DNA of 62,986 nt, taken from the NCBI RefSeq assembly GCF_003428645.1, contig NZ_QVQH01000002.1, positions 1 to 62,986 on the forward strand, in the 5' to 3' direction. The position numbers and the translations under genes were made by a program. Below the pieces are notes generated by a model that saw nothing but the letters and a program-made list of their open reading frames with translations, had not been told where the DNA came from and searched no databases. The stretch is from Geodermatophilus marinus. Lineage in GTDB: Bacteria; Actinomycetota; Actinomycetes; Mycobacteriales; Geodermatophilaceae. This document shows, piece after piece, positions 52,921 through 62,500 of this stretch (position 1 is its first letter; each line of letters starts with the position of its first letter).

Positions 52921-53222
52921 CCGCGGCCACGTGCCGTTCCCGGCGTGCGCTGAGCCGTGCGCTCGCTCCGCTCGTCGGGGACCCTGCGGGCCCCGCTCCT
53001 CCCGGGCACCCGCCCGCGGCCACGTGCCGTTCCCGGCGTGCGCTGAGCCGTGCGCTCGCTCCGCTCGTCGGGGACCCTGCGGGCCCCGCTCCTCGCGGGC
53101 ACCCGCCCGCGGCCACGTGCCGTTCCCGGCGTGCGCTGAGCCGTGCGCTCGCTCCGCTCGTCGGGGACCCTGCGGGCCCCGCTCCTCCCGGGCACCCGCC
53201 CGCGGCCACGTGCCGGTCCCGG
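52921..53222. repeat. 93-bp tandem repeat, three full copies plus part of a fourth
   Basis: Units begin CCGCGGCCACGTGCC at 52921, 53014, 53107 and 53200, exactly 93 bp apart. The first three are nearly identical (for example CTCCTCCCGGG versus CTCCTCGCGGG); the fourth diverges after about 20 bp. Each contains GGGGACCC/GGGCCCC inverted segments and GTGCGCTCGCTCCGCTCG. Confidence 0.92.
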
Positions 53223-53310
53223 CTTTCGTCGAGGCGCTCGGGGTCACGTCGTCCCTGGAGCGGCCGTTCCGGGTGGAGAGATGTCCGGCAGGGGGACGAC
53301 GATGCCGGTG

Positions 53311-53354
53311 CGGCACCCGCGGCCCCCGACCGCGGCACCCGCGGCTCCCGACCG
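53311..53354. repeat. 22-bp tandem duplicate upstream of rplY
   Basis: CGGCACCCGCGGC followed by (C/T)CCCGACCG occurs at 53311-53332 and 53333-53354 with a single base difference. It lies in the non-coding leader of rplY. Confidence 0.75.
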
Positions 53355-53521
53355 CGACGCCCGGCAGGTGGCTCCCCGACGGTCGGGTACGCTGGGTGAG
53401 TTGCCCGGCGAGGGAGACGGTCCGCCGTACTCCGTGATCGACGTGCGTGTGCCTGTCCCGAGGTGTGCCGCGTCGCGTGCCGGCTGCAGACCCGGATCCA
53501 CCTCCCGAGGAGCACACCACC

Positions 53522-54229
53522 GTGGCTGACTTCCGCCTCGTCGCCGAGGCCCGCACCGAGTTCGGCAAGGGCAGCGCCCGCCGCACCCGCCGGGCCGGCC
53601 GCGTCCCCGCCGTCCTGTACGGGCACGGCCAGGACGTCGTCCACCTGTCCCTGCCGGCCCTCGAGTTCGCCGCGGTGCTGCGCAACGGCGGCTCCAACGC
53701 GCTGCTGACGATCGTCCTCGACGGCAAGGAGCAGCTGGCGCTGACCAAGGCCGTCCAGCGCGACCCGCTGACCCGCGTGCACGAGCACGTCGACCTCCTC
53801 GTCGTCCGCCGCGGCGAGAAGGTGACCGTCGACATCCCCGTCCACGTCACCGGCGACGCCGCCCCCGAGACGCTGGTGAGCGTCGAGCTCAACACCGTGT
53901 CCGTCGAGGCCCCCGCCACCTCGATCCCCGAGACCGTCGAGGTCGACGTCACCGGCCGCGAGGCCGGTCAGGGCGTGCACGCGAGCGAGCTGTCGCTGCC
54001 CTCCGGCGTCACCCTGCTCACCGACCCCGAGGCGCTGGTCGTCAACGTCATGGCCGCCCCGACCGCCGAGGCCCTCGAGGCCGAGCTGGCCGAGGCCGAG
54101 GCCGAGGCCGGCATCGAGCGCGAGGAGTCCGTCGAGGCCGAGGAGGGCGCCGGCGAGGGCGACGTCGTCCCCGAGCCCCTGGACCAGGGCAGCGGCGAGT
54201 CGATGGAGTCCGCCGAGAAGAGCGGCTGA
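53522..54229 (+). CDS. rplY: 50S ribosomal protein L25/general stress protein Ctc
   Basis: 235 residues from GTG 53522, with CGAGGAG upstream. The L25 5S-rRNA-binding domain ([20 protein letters not shown]) is followed by the TL5/Ctc C-terminal domain ([19 protein letters not shown]) and a long acidic tail rich in Glu/Ala ([20 protein letters not shown]). The two-domain Ctc form is usual in actinobacteria and stress-linked. The acidic tail is longer than in many. It ends before a hairpin in the rplY-pth gap. Confidence 0.95.
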   Translation: MADFRLVAEARTEFGKGSARRTRRAGRVPAVLYGHGQDVVHLSLPALEFAAVLRNGGSNALLTIVLDGKEQLALTKAVQRDPLTRVHEHVDLLVVRRGEKVTVDIPVHVTGDAAPETLVSVELNTVSVEAPATSIPETVEVDVTGREAGQGVHASELSLPSGVTLLTDPEALVVNVMAAPTAEALEAELAEAEAEAGIEREESVEAEEGAGEGDVVPEPLDQGSGESMESAEKSG

Positions 54230-54258
54230 GGCACGTCCTGAGCGAGAACGCGACCCGC

Positions 54259-54285
54259 GGGGGCGCCGGCGCAGCCGGCGCCCCC
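54259..54285 (+). terminator. Hairpin between rplY and pth
   Basis: GGGGGCGCCGGC and its exact complement close a 3-nt GCA loop (54259-54270 and 54274-54285). It lies 30 bp after rplY and ends 6 bp before the pth start, so it could end the rplY transcript or hinder pth initiation. Confidence 0.7.
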
Positions 54286-54291
54286 GTCGTC

Positions 54292-54879
54292 GTGCCCGAG
54301 GGGCCCTACCTCGTCGTCGGGCTGGGCAACCCGGGGCCGGCCTACGCGGGCAACCGGCACAACGTCGGGGCGATGGTCCTCGACGAGCTGGCCGGCCGTG
54401 CCGGGGTGCGGCTCTCGCCCGGCAAGGGCAAGCGCGCCCGCACCCTCGTCGGCGAGGGCCGGCTGGCCGGCCGCCGCGTCGTGCTGGCGCGCCCCACCTC
54501 CTACATGAACGAGTCGGGCAGCCCGGTCCGCGGCCTGCTCGACTACCACTCGATCCCCGCCACCGAGCTCGTCGTGCTGCACGACGAGCTCGACATCCCC
54601 TTCGCCAGCGTGCGGCTCAAGCGCGGCGGCGGCGAGGGCGGCCACAACGGGCTGCGCTCGGTCTCCCGCTCCACCGGCACCCGCGACTACCTGCGGGTGC
54701 GCGTGGGCGTCGGCCGCCCGCCCGGCCGGCAGGACCCCGCCGACTTCGTGCTCCGGGACTTCTCGGCGACCGAGCGCAAGGAGCTCGCCCTCCTCGTCGC
54801 CGAGGCGGCCGACGCCACCGAGGAGCTCCTCGCCCGCGGCCTCGAGGCCGCGCAGAACGTCGTCCACCCCCGCACCTGA
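54292..54879 (+). CDS. pth: Peptidyl-tRNA hydrolase
   Basis: 195 residues from GTG 54292. [20 protein letters not shown] with catalytic His, [38 protein letters not shown] (broken here in two) and [22 protein letters not shown] complete the bacterial Pth fold. It recycles peptidyl-tRNA released from stalled ribosomes. The rplY-pth order is conserved in actinobacteria. The start directly after a strong hairpin is unusual, and CTG 54238 in frame upstream is a remote alternative. Confidence 0.95.
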   Translation: MPEGPYLVVGLGNPGPAYAGNRHNVGAMVLDELAGRAGVRLSPGKGKRARTLVGEGRLAGRRVVLARPTSYMNESGSPVRGLLDYHSIPATELVVLHDELDIPFASVRLKRGGGEGGHNGLRSVSRSTGTRDYLRVRVGVGRPPGRQDPADFVLRDFSATERKELALLVAEAADATEELLARGLEAAQNVVHPRT

Positions 54880-55062
54880 GAGGGACGGCGGCCCCCCTCA
54901 TCGGGTGACCCGACCGTGTTCCGCGTTGACGCCTCTCGTCACGCAGTGTGAGTGTTGCCCGGTCGCCGGGTCGTCCGGCCGGGGAAAAGTCCAGGCAGTG
55001 CGCCTCGGGCACCCCGGATCCGCCCCCCGGCCGACCACGCACCGTGATGCTCGGGGGGAACC

Positions 55063-56529
55063 GTGCTGCTGGACCACACCATGGCCGGACTGAGGACGAC
55101 GACGTCCCCGGTCGGCGCCGCCGCGGCCGTGACGCGCCCGGTCGGGACGAGCTGGGCGGGCCGCTACGTCGTGGCCCTCGTCGCCGGGGAGGCCGTGGCC
55201 GCCGCGCTGGCCGCCGCCGCCGTCCTGCTGGTGCGCGACGACGCGCCGGCCTCGCTGGCAACAGCCGCCGCCGCGCTCGTCGTGCTGTGGCCGGTGCTGC
55301 TGTGGGCGTGCGGGGCGTACTCCGAGCGGGTCTTCGGCACCGGCAGCGACGAGTACCGCACGGTCCTGCGCGCCGGTTTCCTCCTGCTGGCCGCCGCCGG
55401 CTTCGTCTCCTACGCCGCCCGGCTCGACCTCTCCCGGGGTCTGGTCGTCGGCGCCATCCCCGCCCTCGCCGTCGCCACCCTGGCCCTGCGCTACGCGGCC
55501 CGGTGCGCGCTGCGCGGCCTGCGGGCCCGCGGCCTGTGCACCAGGCGCGTCGTGGTGGTCGGCCGTGGTTCGGCCGTGCTCGAGCTGACCGCGCGGCTGC
55601 GCCGGGAGGGCTACGCCGGCCTGGACGTCGTCGCCGCCTGCGTCACCCCCGCCGACCGCGCGCGGGTCGCCGAGACCGCGGGCCTCCCGGTGGGCGGGCT
55701 GGACGACGTGCTCGCCGTGGCCCGCCGCGCCGGCGCCGACACCGTCGCGGTGACCTCGGCCAGCGAGACCGCGGCCCAGTACCTCCGGGAGCTGTCCTGG
55801 GAGCTGGAGGGTTCGGGCCTGGAGCTGCTCGTCGCCCCCGGCCTCATCGAGGTCGCCGGCCCCCGGCTGCACATCCGGCCGTTCGAGGGCCTGCCGCTGC
55901 TGTCGGTGGAGCAGCCGCGGTTCGAGGGCTGGCAGCGGGTGGTGAAGGGCGGCATCGACCGCGCGGCCGCCGCGGTGGCGCTGCTGCTGCTGGCCCCGGT
56001 GCTGCTGGCCATCGCCGTCGCGGTGCGGGCCGACAGCCCGGGCCCGGTGCTCTACCGCCAGGAGCGGATCGGCGTGAACGGCCGCCCGTTCACCATCCTC
56101 AAGTTCCGCAGCATGGTCGTCGACGCCGACCGCCAGGTGGCTGCGCTGGCCGGGCAGAACATCTCCGACGGGCTGCTGTTCAAGATGCGGGTCGACCCCC
56201 GCGTCACCCCCGTGGGCCGGTGGCTGCGCCGGTTCTCCCTCGACGAGCTGCCCCAGCTGCTCAACGTGCTGGCCGGCTCCATGTCGCTGGTCGGGCCTCG
56301 GCCGCCGCTGCCGGCCGAGGTGGCCCGCTACGACACCTCGGTCAGCCGCCGGCTGCTGGTCAAGCCCGGCCTGACCGGGCTCTGGCAGATCTCCGGCCGC
56401 AGCGACCTGCCGTGGGAGGACGCCGTGCGCCTGGACCTGCGGTACGTGGAGAACTGGTCGCTGGCCCTGGACGTGCTCATCCTCGCCAAGACGGTGCGCG
56501 CCGTCGTGGCCAGCTCCGGCGCCTACTGA
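55063..56529 (+). CDS. Polyprenyl glycosylphosphotransferase (initiating sugar transferase)
   Basis: 488 residues from GTG 55063, with GGGGGGAA upstream; ATG 55081 is an alternative. About four N-terminal membrane helices precede a Rossmann-like CoA-binding segment (RVVVVGRGSAVLELTARLRR). The catalytic domain of the WbaP/EpsL type follows (LYRQERIGVNGRPFTILKFR, LPQLLNVLAGSMSLVGPRPP, LVKPGLTGLWQISGRSDLPW). It attaches the first sugar phosphate to undecaprenyl phosphate, starting an extracellular polysaccharide. It is the first gene of the surface-glycan set. Confidence 0.94.
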   Translation: MLLDHTMAGLRTTTSPVGAAAAVTRPVGTSWAGRYVVALVAGEAVAAALAAAAVLLVRDDAPASLATAAAALVVLWPVLLWACGAYSERVFGTGSDEYRTVLRAGFLLLAAAGFVSYAARLDLSRGLVVGAIPALAVATLALRYAARCALRGLRARGLCTRRVVVVGRGSAVLELTARLRREGYAGLDVVAACVTPADRARVAETAGLPVGGLDDVLAVARRAGADTVAVTSASETAAQYLRELSWELEGSGLELLVAPGLIEVAGPRLHIRPFEGLPLLSVEQPRFEGWQRVVKGGIDRAAAAVALLLLAPVLLAIAVAVRADSPGPVLYRQERIGVNGRPFTILKFRSMVVDADRQVAALAGQNISDGLLFKMRVDPRVTPVGRWLRRFSLDELPQLLNVLAGSMSLVGPRPPLPAEVARYDTSVSRRLLVKPGLTGLWQISGRSDLPWEDAVRLDLRYVENWSLALDVLILAKTVRAVVASSGAY

Positions 56530-56671
56530 GCCCGCCGGCCGGGTGACCCGTGCGGGTGAGGTCCTCCCCGCCCGGCTCACCCGGACCGCTCCCGCCGCCG
56601 ATGCACCCCCGAGGGACGGCGGCCGCCCGTCGGCAACGACGTCCCGCGAGACGCCCCTGATCGGAGGCACG

Positions 56672-57934
56672 GTGGACAGGCTGCGCATCGCCATGGTGGG
56701 CACGCGAGGCGTGCCCGCCCGCTACGGAGGCTTCGAGACCGCCGTGGAGGAGGTCGGCCGCCGGCTGGCCGACCGCGGCCACGACGTCGTCGTCTACTGC
56801 CGCACCGCGCCCGACGCCGCCGGGCCGCGCCCGGCCGAGCACCTGGGCATGCGGCTGGTCCACCTGCCGGCCGCCCGCCGCCGCGCGCTGGAGACGCTGA
56901 GCCACACCGCGCTGTCGGTGCAGCACCTGCTGACCCACCGCACCGACGTGGCGCTGGTCTTCAACGCGGCCAACGCGCCGCTGCTGCCCCTGCTGCGGGC
57001 CGCGCGGATCCCGGTCGCCACCCACGTGGACGGCCTGGAGTGGAAGCGGGCCAAGTGGGGGCCCGCCGGACGCCGGTACTACCGGGCCGCCGAGGCGCTC
57101 GCCGTCCGCTGGTCCGACGTCCTGATCGCCGACGCGCAGGGCATCGCCGACTACTACCGCGACGCCTTCGCCGCACCGACGACCCTGCTGACCTACGGGG
57201 CGCCCCGCATCCGGCCCGGCGCCCACCGGCTCGCCGAGGTCGGGCTCGAGCCCCGCGGGTACCACCTCGTGGTCGCCCGCTTCGAGCCGGAGAACCACGT
57301 CGACCTGGTGGTCGAGGGCTACGTCGCCGGCGCGGCGACCCGCCCGCTGGTCGTGGTGGGCTCGGCCCCCTACTCCGACGCCTACACCCGGCGCGTGCAC
57401 GCCCTGGCCGACGACCGGGTGCGCTTCCTCGGTGGCGTCTGGGACCAGGAGCTGCTCGACCAGCTCTACGCGCACGCGTGCACGTACCTGCACGGGCACT
57501 CGGTCGGCGGCACCAACCCCTCGCTGCTGCGCGCCATCGGGGCCGGCGCGGCGGTCACCGCCTTCGACGTCGACTTCAACCGCGAGGTCGTCGGCGAGTC
57601 CGGGCGGTGGTTCCGCACACCGGCCGACGTCGCCCGGGCGACCGAGGCCGCCGAGGCCGATCCCGCGGGCACCCTGCGGGCAGGGGAGCGGGCCCGGGAG
57701 CGGGCCGCCGCCTACGACTGGGACGAGGTGGCCGCCGGCTACGAGGAGCTGGCGGCCCGGCTGGCCGGACGCCGGTTCCCGCGCCGGCGCCCGTCCGGAC
57801 GGCGCCGGCCCACCGCGGCCGACGACCTCCCGCCCCCGCCCCCGCCGCCGCCGCCCGCGGCCGGGCCGGCGGCGGACGTCCCGGCGCCGGCACCCGCGCC
57901 CGAGGCCGAGCGCCTCCCGGCGGGCCAGCCGTGA
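56672..57934 (+). CDS. Glycosyltransferase with DUF1972-type N-terminus
   Basis: 420 residues from GTG 56672, with GGAGG upstream. IAMVGTRGVPARYGGFETAVEEV is the DUF1972/rhamnosyltransferase-like N-terminal motif (broken over residues 7-29). HVDGLEWKRAKWGPAGRRYY and the GT4-type C-terminal GTNPSLLRAIGAGAAVTAFD follow. The last 55 residues are Pro/Ala-rich with a run of nine prolines. It likely extends the glycan begun by the preceding transferase. It overlaps the next gene by GTGA. Confidence 0.88.
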   Translation: MDRLRIAMVGTRGVPARYGGFETAVEEVGRRLADRGHDVVVYCRTAPDAAGPRPAEHLGMRLVHLPAARRRALETLSHTALSVQHLLTHRTDVALVFNAANAPLLPLLRAARIPVATHVDGLEWKRAKWGPAGRRYYRAAEALAVRWSDVLIADAQGIADYYRDAFAAPTTLLTYGAPRIRPGAHRLAEVGLEPRGYHLVVARFEPENHVDLVVEGYVAGAATRPLVVVGSAPYSDAYTRRVHALADDRVRFLGGVWDQELLDQLYAHACTYLHGHSVGGTNPSLLRAIGAGAAVTAFDVDFNREVVGESGRWFRTPADVARATEAAEADPAGTLRAGERARERAAAYDWDEVAAGYEELAARLAGRRFPRRRPSGRRRPTAADDLPPPPPPPPPAAGPAADVPAPAPAPEAERLPAGQP

Positions 57935-58680
57935 CCGCCGCACCGGCGTTCCCCGCCGAGGGGCTGGGCGCCACCCTGCGCCGGCTCTCGACCGCACAGA
58001 AGGGCGCCGCCGGGGCGCCGGCCTACTCCCGCTTCGTCAACCGGCCGCTGGGCCGGCTGCTGGCCGCGCTCGCGCACACCGCCGGGCTCACCCCGAACGC
58101 CGTGACCGCGCTGAGCGCCGGCTGCACCGCCGCCGCGCTGGTCGTGCTCGCCCTGGCCTCCCCGGGTGTCCCCGTCGGCCTGGCCGTCACCGCGCTGCTG
58201 CTGCTCGGGTACGGCCTGGACTCCGCCGACGGGCAGGTGGCCCGGTTGCGCGGGGGTGGCTCCCCGGCCGGGGAGTGGCTGGACCACGTCGTCGACGCGG
58301 TCAAGGCCTCCGCGCTGCACCTGGCACTGCTGGTCGGGCTCTACCGCTCCGGCACCGTGGACGAGGGCTGGCTGCTGCTGGTGCCGCTGGGCTACTGCGT
58401 CGTCGACGCCGTCACCTACTTCGCCACCATGCTCAACGAGGCCCTCCGCGAACGGCACGGGGCGCCGACCCGTGCGCAGCCGACCGACCGGCGGCCGGGC
58501 GTGGGCCGCTCGCTGCTCACGCTGCCCACCGACTACGGCCTGCTCGCCTGCGCCTTCCTGCTGTACGGCTGGCCGGCGCTGTTCCTCCCGGCCTACACGG
58601 CCCTCTTCGTGGCGGCGGCCGGTTTCCTGGCCCTCGCCTCCGTCCGGTGGTTCGCAGAGATGGGCAGGTTGACCCGATGA
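57931..58680 (+). CDS. CDP-alcohol phosphatidyltransferase family protein
   Basis: 249 residues from GTG 57931. The signature D-x2-DG-x2-AR-x8-G-x3-D-x3-D is complete in DSADGQVARLRGGG and SPAGEWLDHVVD. About six membrane helices are visible. Such enzymes move a phospho-alcohol from a CDP donor onto an acceptor such as diacylglycerol, inositol or a polyprenyl glycan. Placement inside a polysaccharide operon suggests modification of the glycan or its lipid anchor rather than bulk phospholipid synthesis, an inference. Overlaps flank it on both sides (GTGA, ATGA). Confidence 0.9.
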   Translation: MTAAPAFPAEGLGATLRRLSTAQKGAAGAPAYSRFVNRPLGRLLAALAHTAGLTPNAVTALSAGCTAAALVVLALASPGVPVGLAVTALLLLGYGLDSADGQVARLRGGGSPAGEWLDHVVDAVKASALHLALLVGLYRSGTVDEGWLLLVPLGYCVVDAVTYFATMLNEALRERHGAPTRAQPTDRRPGVGRSLLTLPTDYGLLACAFLLYGWPALFLPAYTALFVAAAGFLALASVRWFAEMGRLTR

Positions 58681-59333
58681 GCACCGACGTCCCGCCACAG
58701 GCCCGGGCCCCGCGCCGGCCGCTCCTGGTCGCGCTCGGCCTGCTGGCCGCCCTCCTCGCCGTCACCGCCGTGGTCCTCGGCGCGCGGGGGGAGGAGTCGG
58801 CCGGTCCCTCGGCCGCCGCGGCCACACCGCCGCCGACGTCGGAGGCGCCGGCCGCCGAGCCGACGGCCCGCGTCTCCGAGCCCCCGACGGGGCCACCGGC
58901 CGAGCCGACGGGCGTGGTCGCCGACGAGCTGCCGCCCAGCCGGGCACCGGTCCCGCTGGACGGGACGGCCGAGGTGGAGGACCGGGTGGCCGCCACGGTG
59001 ACGGCGGTCGAGGCCGTCGAGGGCACCGGCACCGGGCCGGGCAACGTCGCGGGCCCGGCGCTGCGGGTCACCGTCCGCGTCGAGAACCGCTCCACCGAAC
59101 CGGTCGACCTCGACGGCGCCGTGGTGACCCTGACCTCCGGGGTGGACCAGGCGCCCGCCCCGACCCTGGGCGACCCCTCGGCCGCGCCGCTCACCGGCAC
59201 CGTCGGGCCGGGCGAGGCCGCCGACGGGGTGTACGTCTTCACCCTGGCCGAGGACGCCCGCGACCTGGTCACGGTGTCGGTCGGCCACGAGCCGGGCGCC
59301 CCTTACATGGTGTTCTCCGGCCCCGCGCGCTGA
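58677..59333 (+). CDS. Membrane-anchored extracellular protein, DUF4352-like
   Basis: 218 residues from ATG 58677, overlapping the previous gene by ATGA. An N-terminal membrane segment (LLVALGLLAALLAVTAVVLG) is followed by a Pro/Ala/Glu stalk and a C-terminal beta domain (VTAVEAVEGTGTGPGNVAGP, LRVTVRVENRSTEPVDLDGA, VYVFTLAEDARDLVTVSV) of the DUF4352/telomeric-repeat-like type. No lipobox Cys is present. It may scaffold or sense the polysaccharide made by the operon. Function unknown. Confidence 0.75.
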   Translation: MSTDVPPQARAPRRPLLVALGLLAALLAVTAVVLGARGEESAGPSAAAATPPPTSEAPAAEPTARVSEPPTGPPAEPTGVVADELPPSRAPVPLDGTAEVEDRVAATVTAVEAVEGTGTGPGNVAGPALRVTVRVENRSTEPVDLDGAVVTLTSGVDQAPAPTLGDPSAAPLTGTVGPGEAADGVYVFTLAEDARDLVTVSVGHEPGAPYMVFSGPAR

Positions 59334-59353
59334 CCCCCTCCCACCCGCGTCCA

Positions 59354-59383
59354 GCAGGGCCCCGGCTCCGGCCGGGGCCCTGC
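59354..59383 (+). terminator. Hairpin terminator of the surface-glycan operon
   Basis: A perfect 13-bp stem (59354-59366 with 59371-59383) closes a TCCG loop, 21 bp after the last gene of the operon. It separates the operon from the modular surface protein gene. Confidence 0.8.
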
Positions 59384-59559
59384 CGTCGTGTGCGCACCGG
59401 ACGTCACCCCATGGGGGTGGACACGCCCCGCAGCGACGCTCGACCACGAACCGTCACCGGATCAGGGGATAGGTCCCCCTTCTCGTCACGCTTAGTGTTC
59501 GGCCGCTGGTCCGGCTCGAGGACCACGCAGTCGTCCTGGACGAGCGGGGGAAGCACCAC

Positions 59560-62500
59560 ATGTCTGTCGTCTCCACGGCCTGGGGGAAGACCCTCCTGGC
59601 CGGTCTGGTGAGCCTGATGCTGGGGGTCGGGGCCGTCGCCCTGCCCGCCCCGGCGGTGGCCGACACCGCGCCGGTGAACCCGGCGGACCCGGCCACGCCG
59701 GCCACCGTCACCGCCGACCCGCTGCCCACGGCGCAGATCAACGGGGTGGCCTGGGCGCAGGTGGTCGTGGGGAACACCGTCTACGTCGCGGGCCGGTTCA
59801 CCCGCGTCCGGCCGGCCGGCGCCGCGCCCGGGACGCAGGAGACGGTGCGCAACAACCTGCTGGCCTACGACATCCGCACCGGCGAGCTGATCACCTCCTT
59901 CGCGCCCGACCTGAACGCGCAGGCCCTGGCGATCACCGCGTCGCCGGACGGCTCCCGCATCTACGTCGGCGGTGACTTCACCCAGGCCGACGGCCAGACG
60001 CGCTACAACCTCGCCGCCTACGACACGGCGACCGGGCGGCTGGTGAGCGACTTCAGGCCGGCGTTCAACAGTCAGGTCGCGGCACTCGCCGCCACCAACG
60101 ACCGGGTGTTCGCCGGGGGCTGGTTCACCGCAGTCGGTGGCACGGCCCGCCGGAACCTGGCCGCCATCTCCGCCAACGGCACGCTGCTGCCGTGGGCGCC
60201 GGTGCCCGGCCCCGGGAACACCACTGCTCCCGCGACGTCTGTCTCGGCCCTCGTGGTGACCGGCAACGGCAACCAGGTGGTGGCCGGCGGGCGCTTCGGC
60301 ACCCTGAACGGGGTCGCGGCGGTCGGTGTCGGCGCACTCGACGCCACGTCCGGTGCCACCAAGCCCTTCGCCGTGAACCAGGTCGTCACCAACCAGGGCC
60401 AGAACGCCGCCGTCAACAGCCTCTCCACCGACGGCACCTCTGTCTACGGAACCGCCTACAACTACTTCGGCCCCGGCAACCTCGAGGGGTCGTTCAAGGC
60501 CACGGCGAACGGCGGTCAGGTCGAGTGGATCAACGACTGCCGCGGTGACACCTACTCCAGCTTCCCGTCGAACGGCGTGCTCTACATGGCCACGCACGCG
60601 CACGACTGCAGCACCATCGGCGGCTTCCCCGAGCAGAACCCCCGGGTCAACCTGTTCGGCACCGCGGTGAGCCTGGCCGCGACCGGGACCGTCGGCAACC
60701 GCTCGGCGGAGCTCACCGGCAAGCCGGCCCCGTCGCTCCTGCCCTGGTTCCCGACCTTCTACTCGGGCACCTACACCGGTCAGTTCCAGGCCGGCTGGTC
60801 GGTGACGGGCAACAGCCAGTACGTCGTCTACGGCGGTGAGTTCCCGGGGGTCAACGGCAGCGAGCAGCAGGGGCTGGTCCGCTTCGCCGTCTCGTCCCTC
60901 GCGCCGAACCGGGTGGGCCCGCGCGCGACCGGGACCTTCGGCCCGAGCGTCAGCACGGTCCCCGGCGCCGTCCGCATCACGTGGAAGGCCGTCCACGACC
61001 GGGACAACGAGCACCTGACCTACCGCGTGTACCGGGACGAGTCGAACAGCGCCCCGGTGTGCGAGGTGACGCGGCCCTCGCGGTGGTGGGACCTGCCCAC
61101 GTACGGCTGCGCCGACACCGGGGCCTCCGCAGGGTCGCACCGCTGGCTCGTGGTCGCCAGCGACGCGGCCGGCAACGAGCTGGCCTCCAGCTGGGTCACC
61201 GCCACCGTGGGTGCCGCCAACAGCGGCCCCTCCGGGACCTACGGCGACCTCGTCGCCGCCGATGGTGCCAGCGCCCACTGGTCGCTCGGTGAGCTCTCCG
61301 GCTCCACGGCCTACGACCGGGTCGGAACCCGGGACATGACCATGAACTCCGGCGTCACCCGCAACCAGGCCGGGGCCCTGGCCGGTGACGGGGGCACGGC
61401 GTTCTCCTTCAACGGCACGTCCACCGGTTTCCTGGCCACCACGGCGGCGGCCACCAGTCCGCAGGTCTTCTCGGTCGAGGCGTGGGTCCAGACCACGTCG
61501 CGGACCGGCGGGAAGATCGTCGGGTACGGCAACCGCGCGACCGGCACGAGCACCAGCTACGACCGGCACGTGTTCATGGACGCGGCGGGACGCCTGCACT
61601 TCGGCGTCTGGAACGGCGCCCAGCAGCGGGTCGGCACCACCGCGACCTACAACGACGGCCGCTGGCACCACGTCGTCGCCTCGCTCAGCCACCGGGGCAT
61701 GGAGCTCTACGTCGACGGCGTCCTCGCGGGGACCCGACCGCAGGTGACCGCCGCCAACCCGTACAGCGGGTTCTGGCGGGTCGGCGGGGACCGCGGCTGG
61801 CAGAGCGCCGCGGAGTTCTTCGCCGGGCAGATCGACGAGGTCGCGGTCTACCCGACCGCGTTGTCGGCGCAGCAGGTGGCCGGCCACAACACGACGGGTC
61901 GCACCGGTCAGGTGCCGAACACCGCGCCGTCGGCGGTGTTCTCCGCTGCGGTGGCTGATCTGGCGGTGGCGGTGGACGGGTCGGGTTCGGCTGATGCCGA
62001 TGGTTCGGTGGCCTCCTACGCGTGGGAGTTCGGCGACGGTGGCACCGGTACCGGGGTGACCGCGTCGCACGGCTACGCGGCGGCGGGCAGCTACACGGTG
62101 CGGTTGACGGTGACCGACGACGACGGGGCGACCGCCTCGACCAGCCGGGTGGTGACGGTGACCGCGCCGGCCGCCGAGCCGGAGCCGCAGCCCGAGCCGC
62201 AGCCGGGTGATGGTGCGCTGGCGGTGGATGCGTTCGACCGTGAGGTGGTCTCCGGTTGGGGGACCGCCGATCGGGGCGGCGCCTGGACGGTGGGTGGTTC
62301 GGGGAGCACGTCGGTGACCGGTGGCGCCGGTCAGCTCAGCGCCGAGGCCCGGCGGAACGCCTCGGCTCTGCTGGCGGGGGTCTCCTCGTTGGATGCCGCG
62401 GTGCAGGCCGAGCTGGTGGTGCCCGAGCTGGCCACCGGTGGCGGGACCTACGTCAGCGTGGCCACCCGGCGGGGGGGCACCAGCGACTACCGGTTGCTGC

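Larger units (their letters stand above)
52898..53521. other. 624-bp prs-rplY intergenic region, repeat-rich
   Basis: No gene is supported. Open frames run across it in several phases only because the repeat unit is 93 bp, a multiple of three. It contains the 93-bp tandem array (52921-53222), a 22-bp duplicate (53311-53354) and the rplY leader, where GGAG-type sites precede the GTG at 53522. Confidence 0.7.

Noticed and set aside
52921..53222. CRISPR array
   Set aside because: Units are contiguous tandem copies of 93 bp without distinct spacers, and there are no cas genes.
52869..53437. Long open frames on both strands with 31-residue repeats
   Set aside because: They arise because the 93-bp DNA repeat is a multiple of three; no start signal or family match supports a protein.
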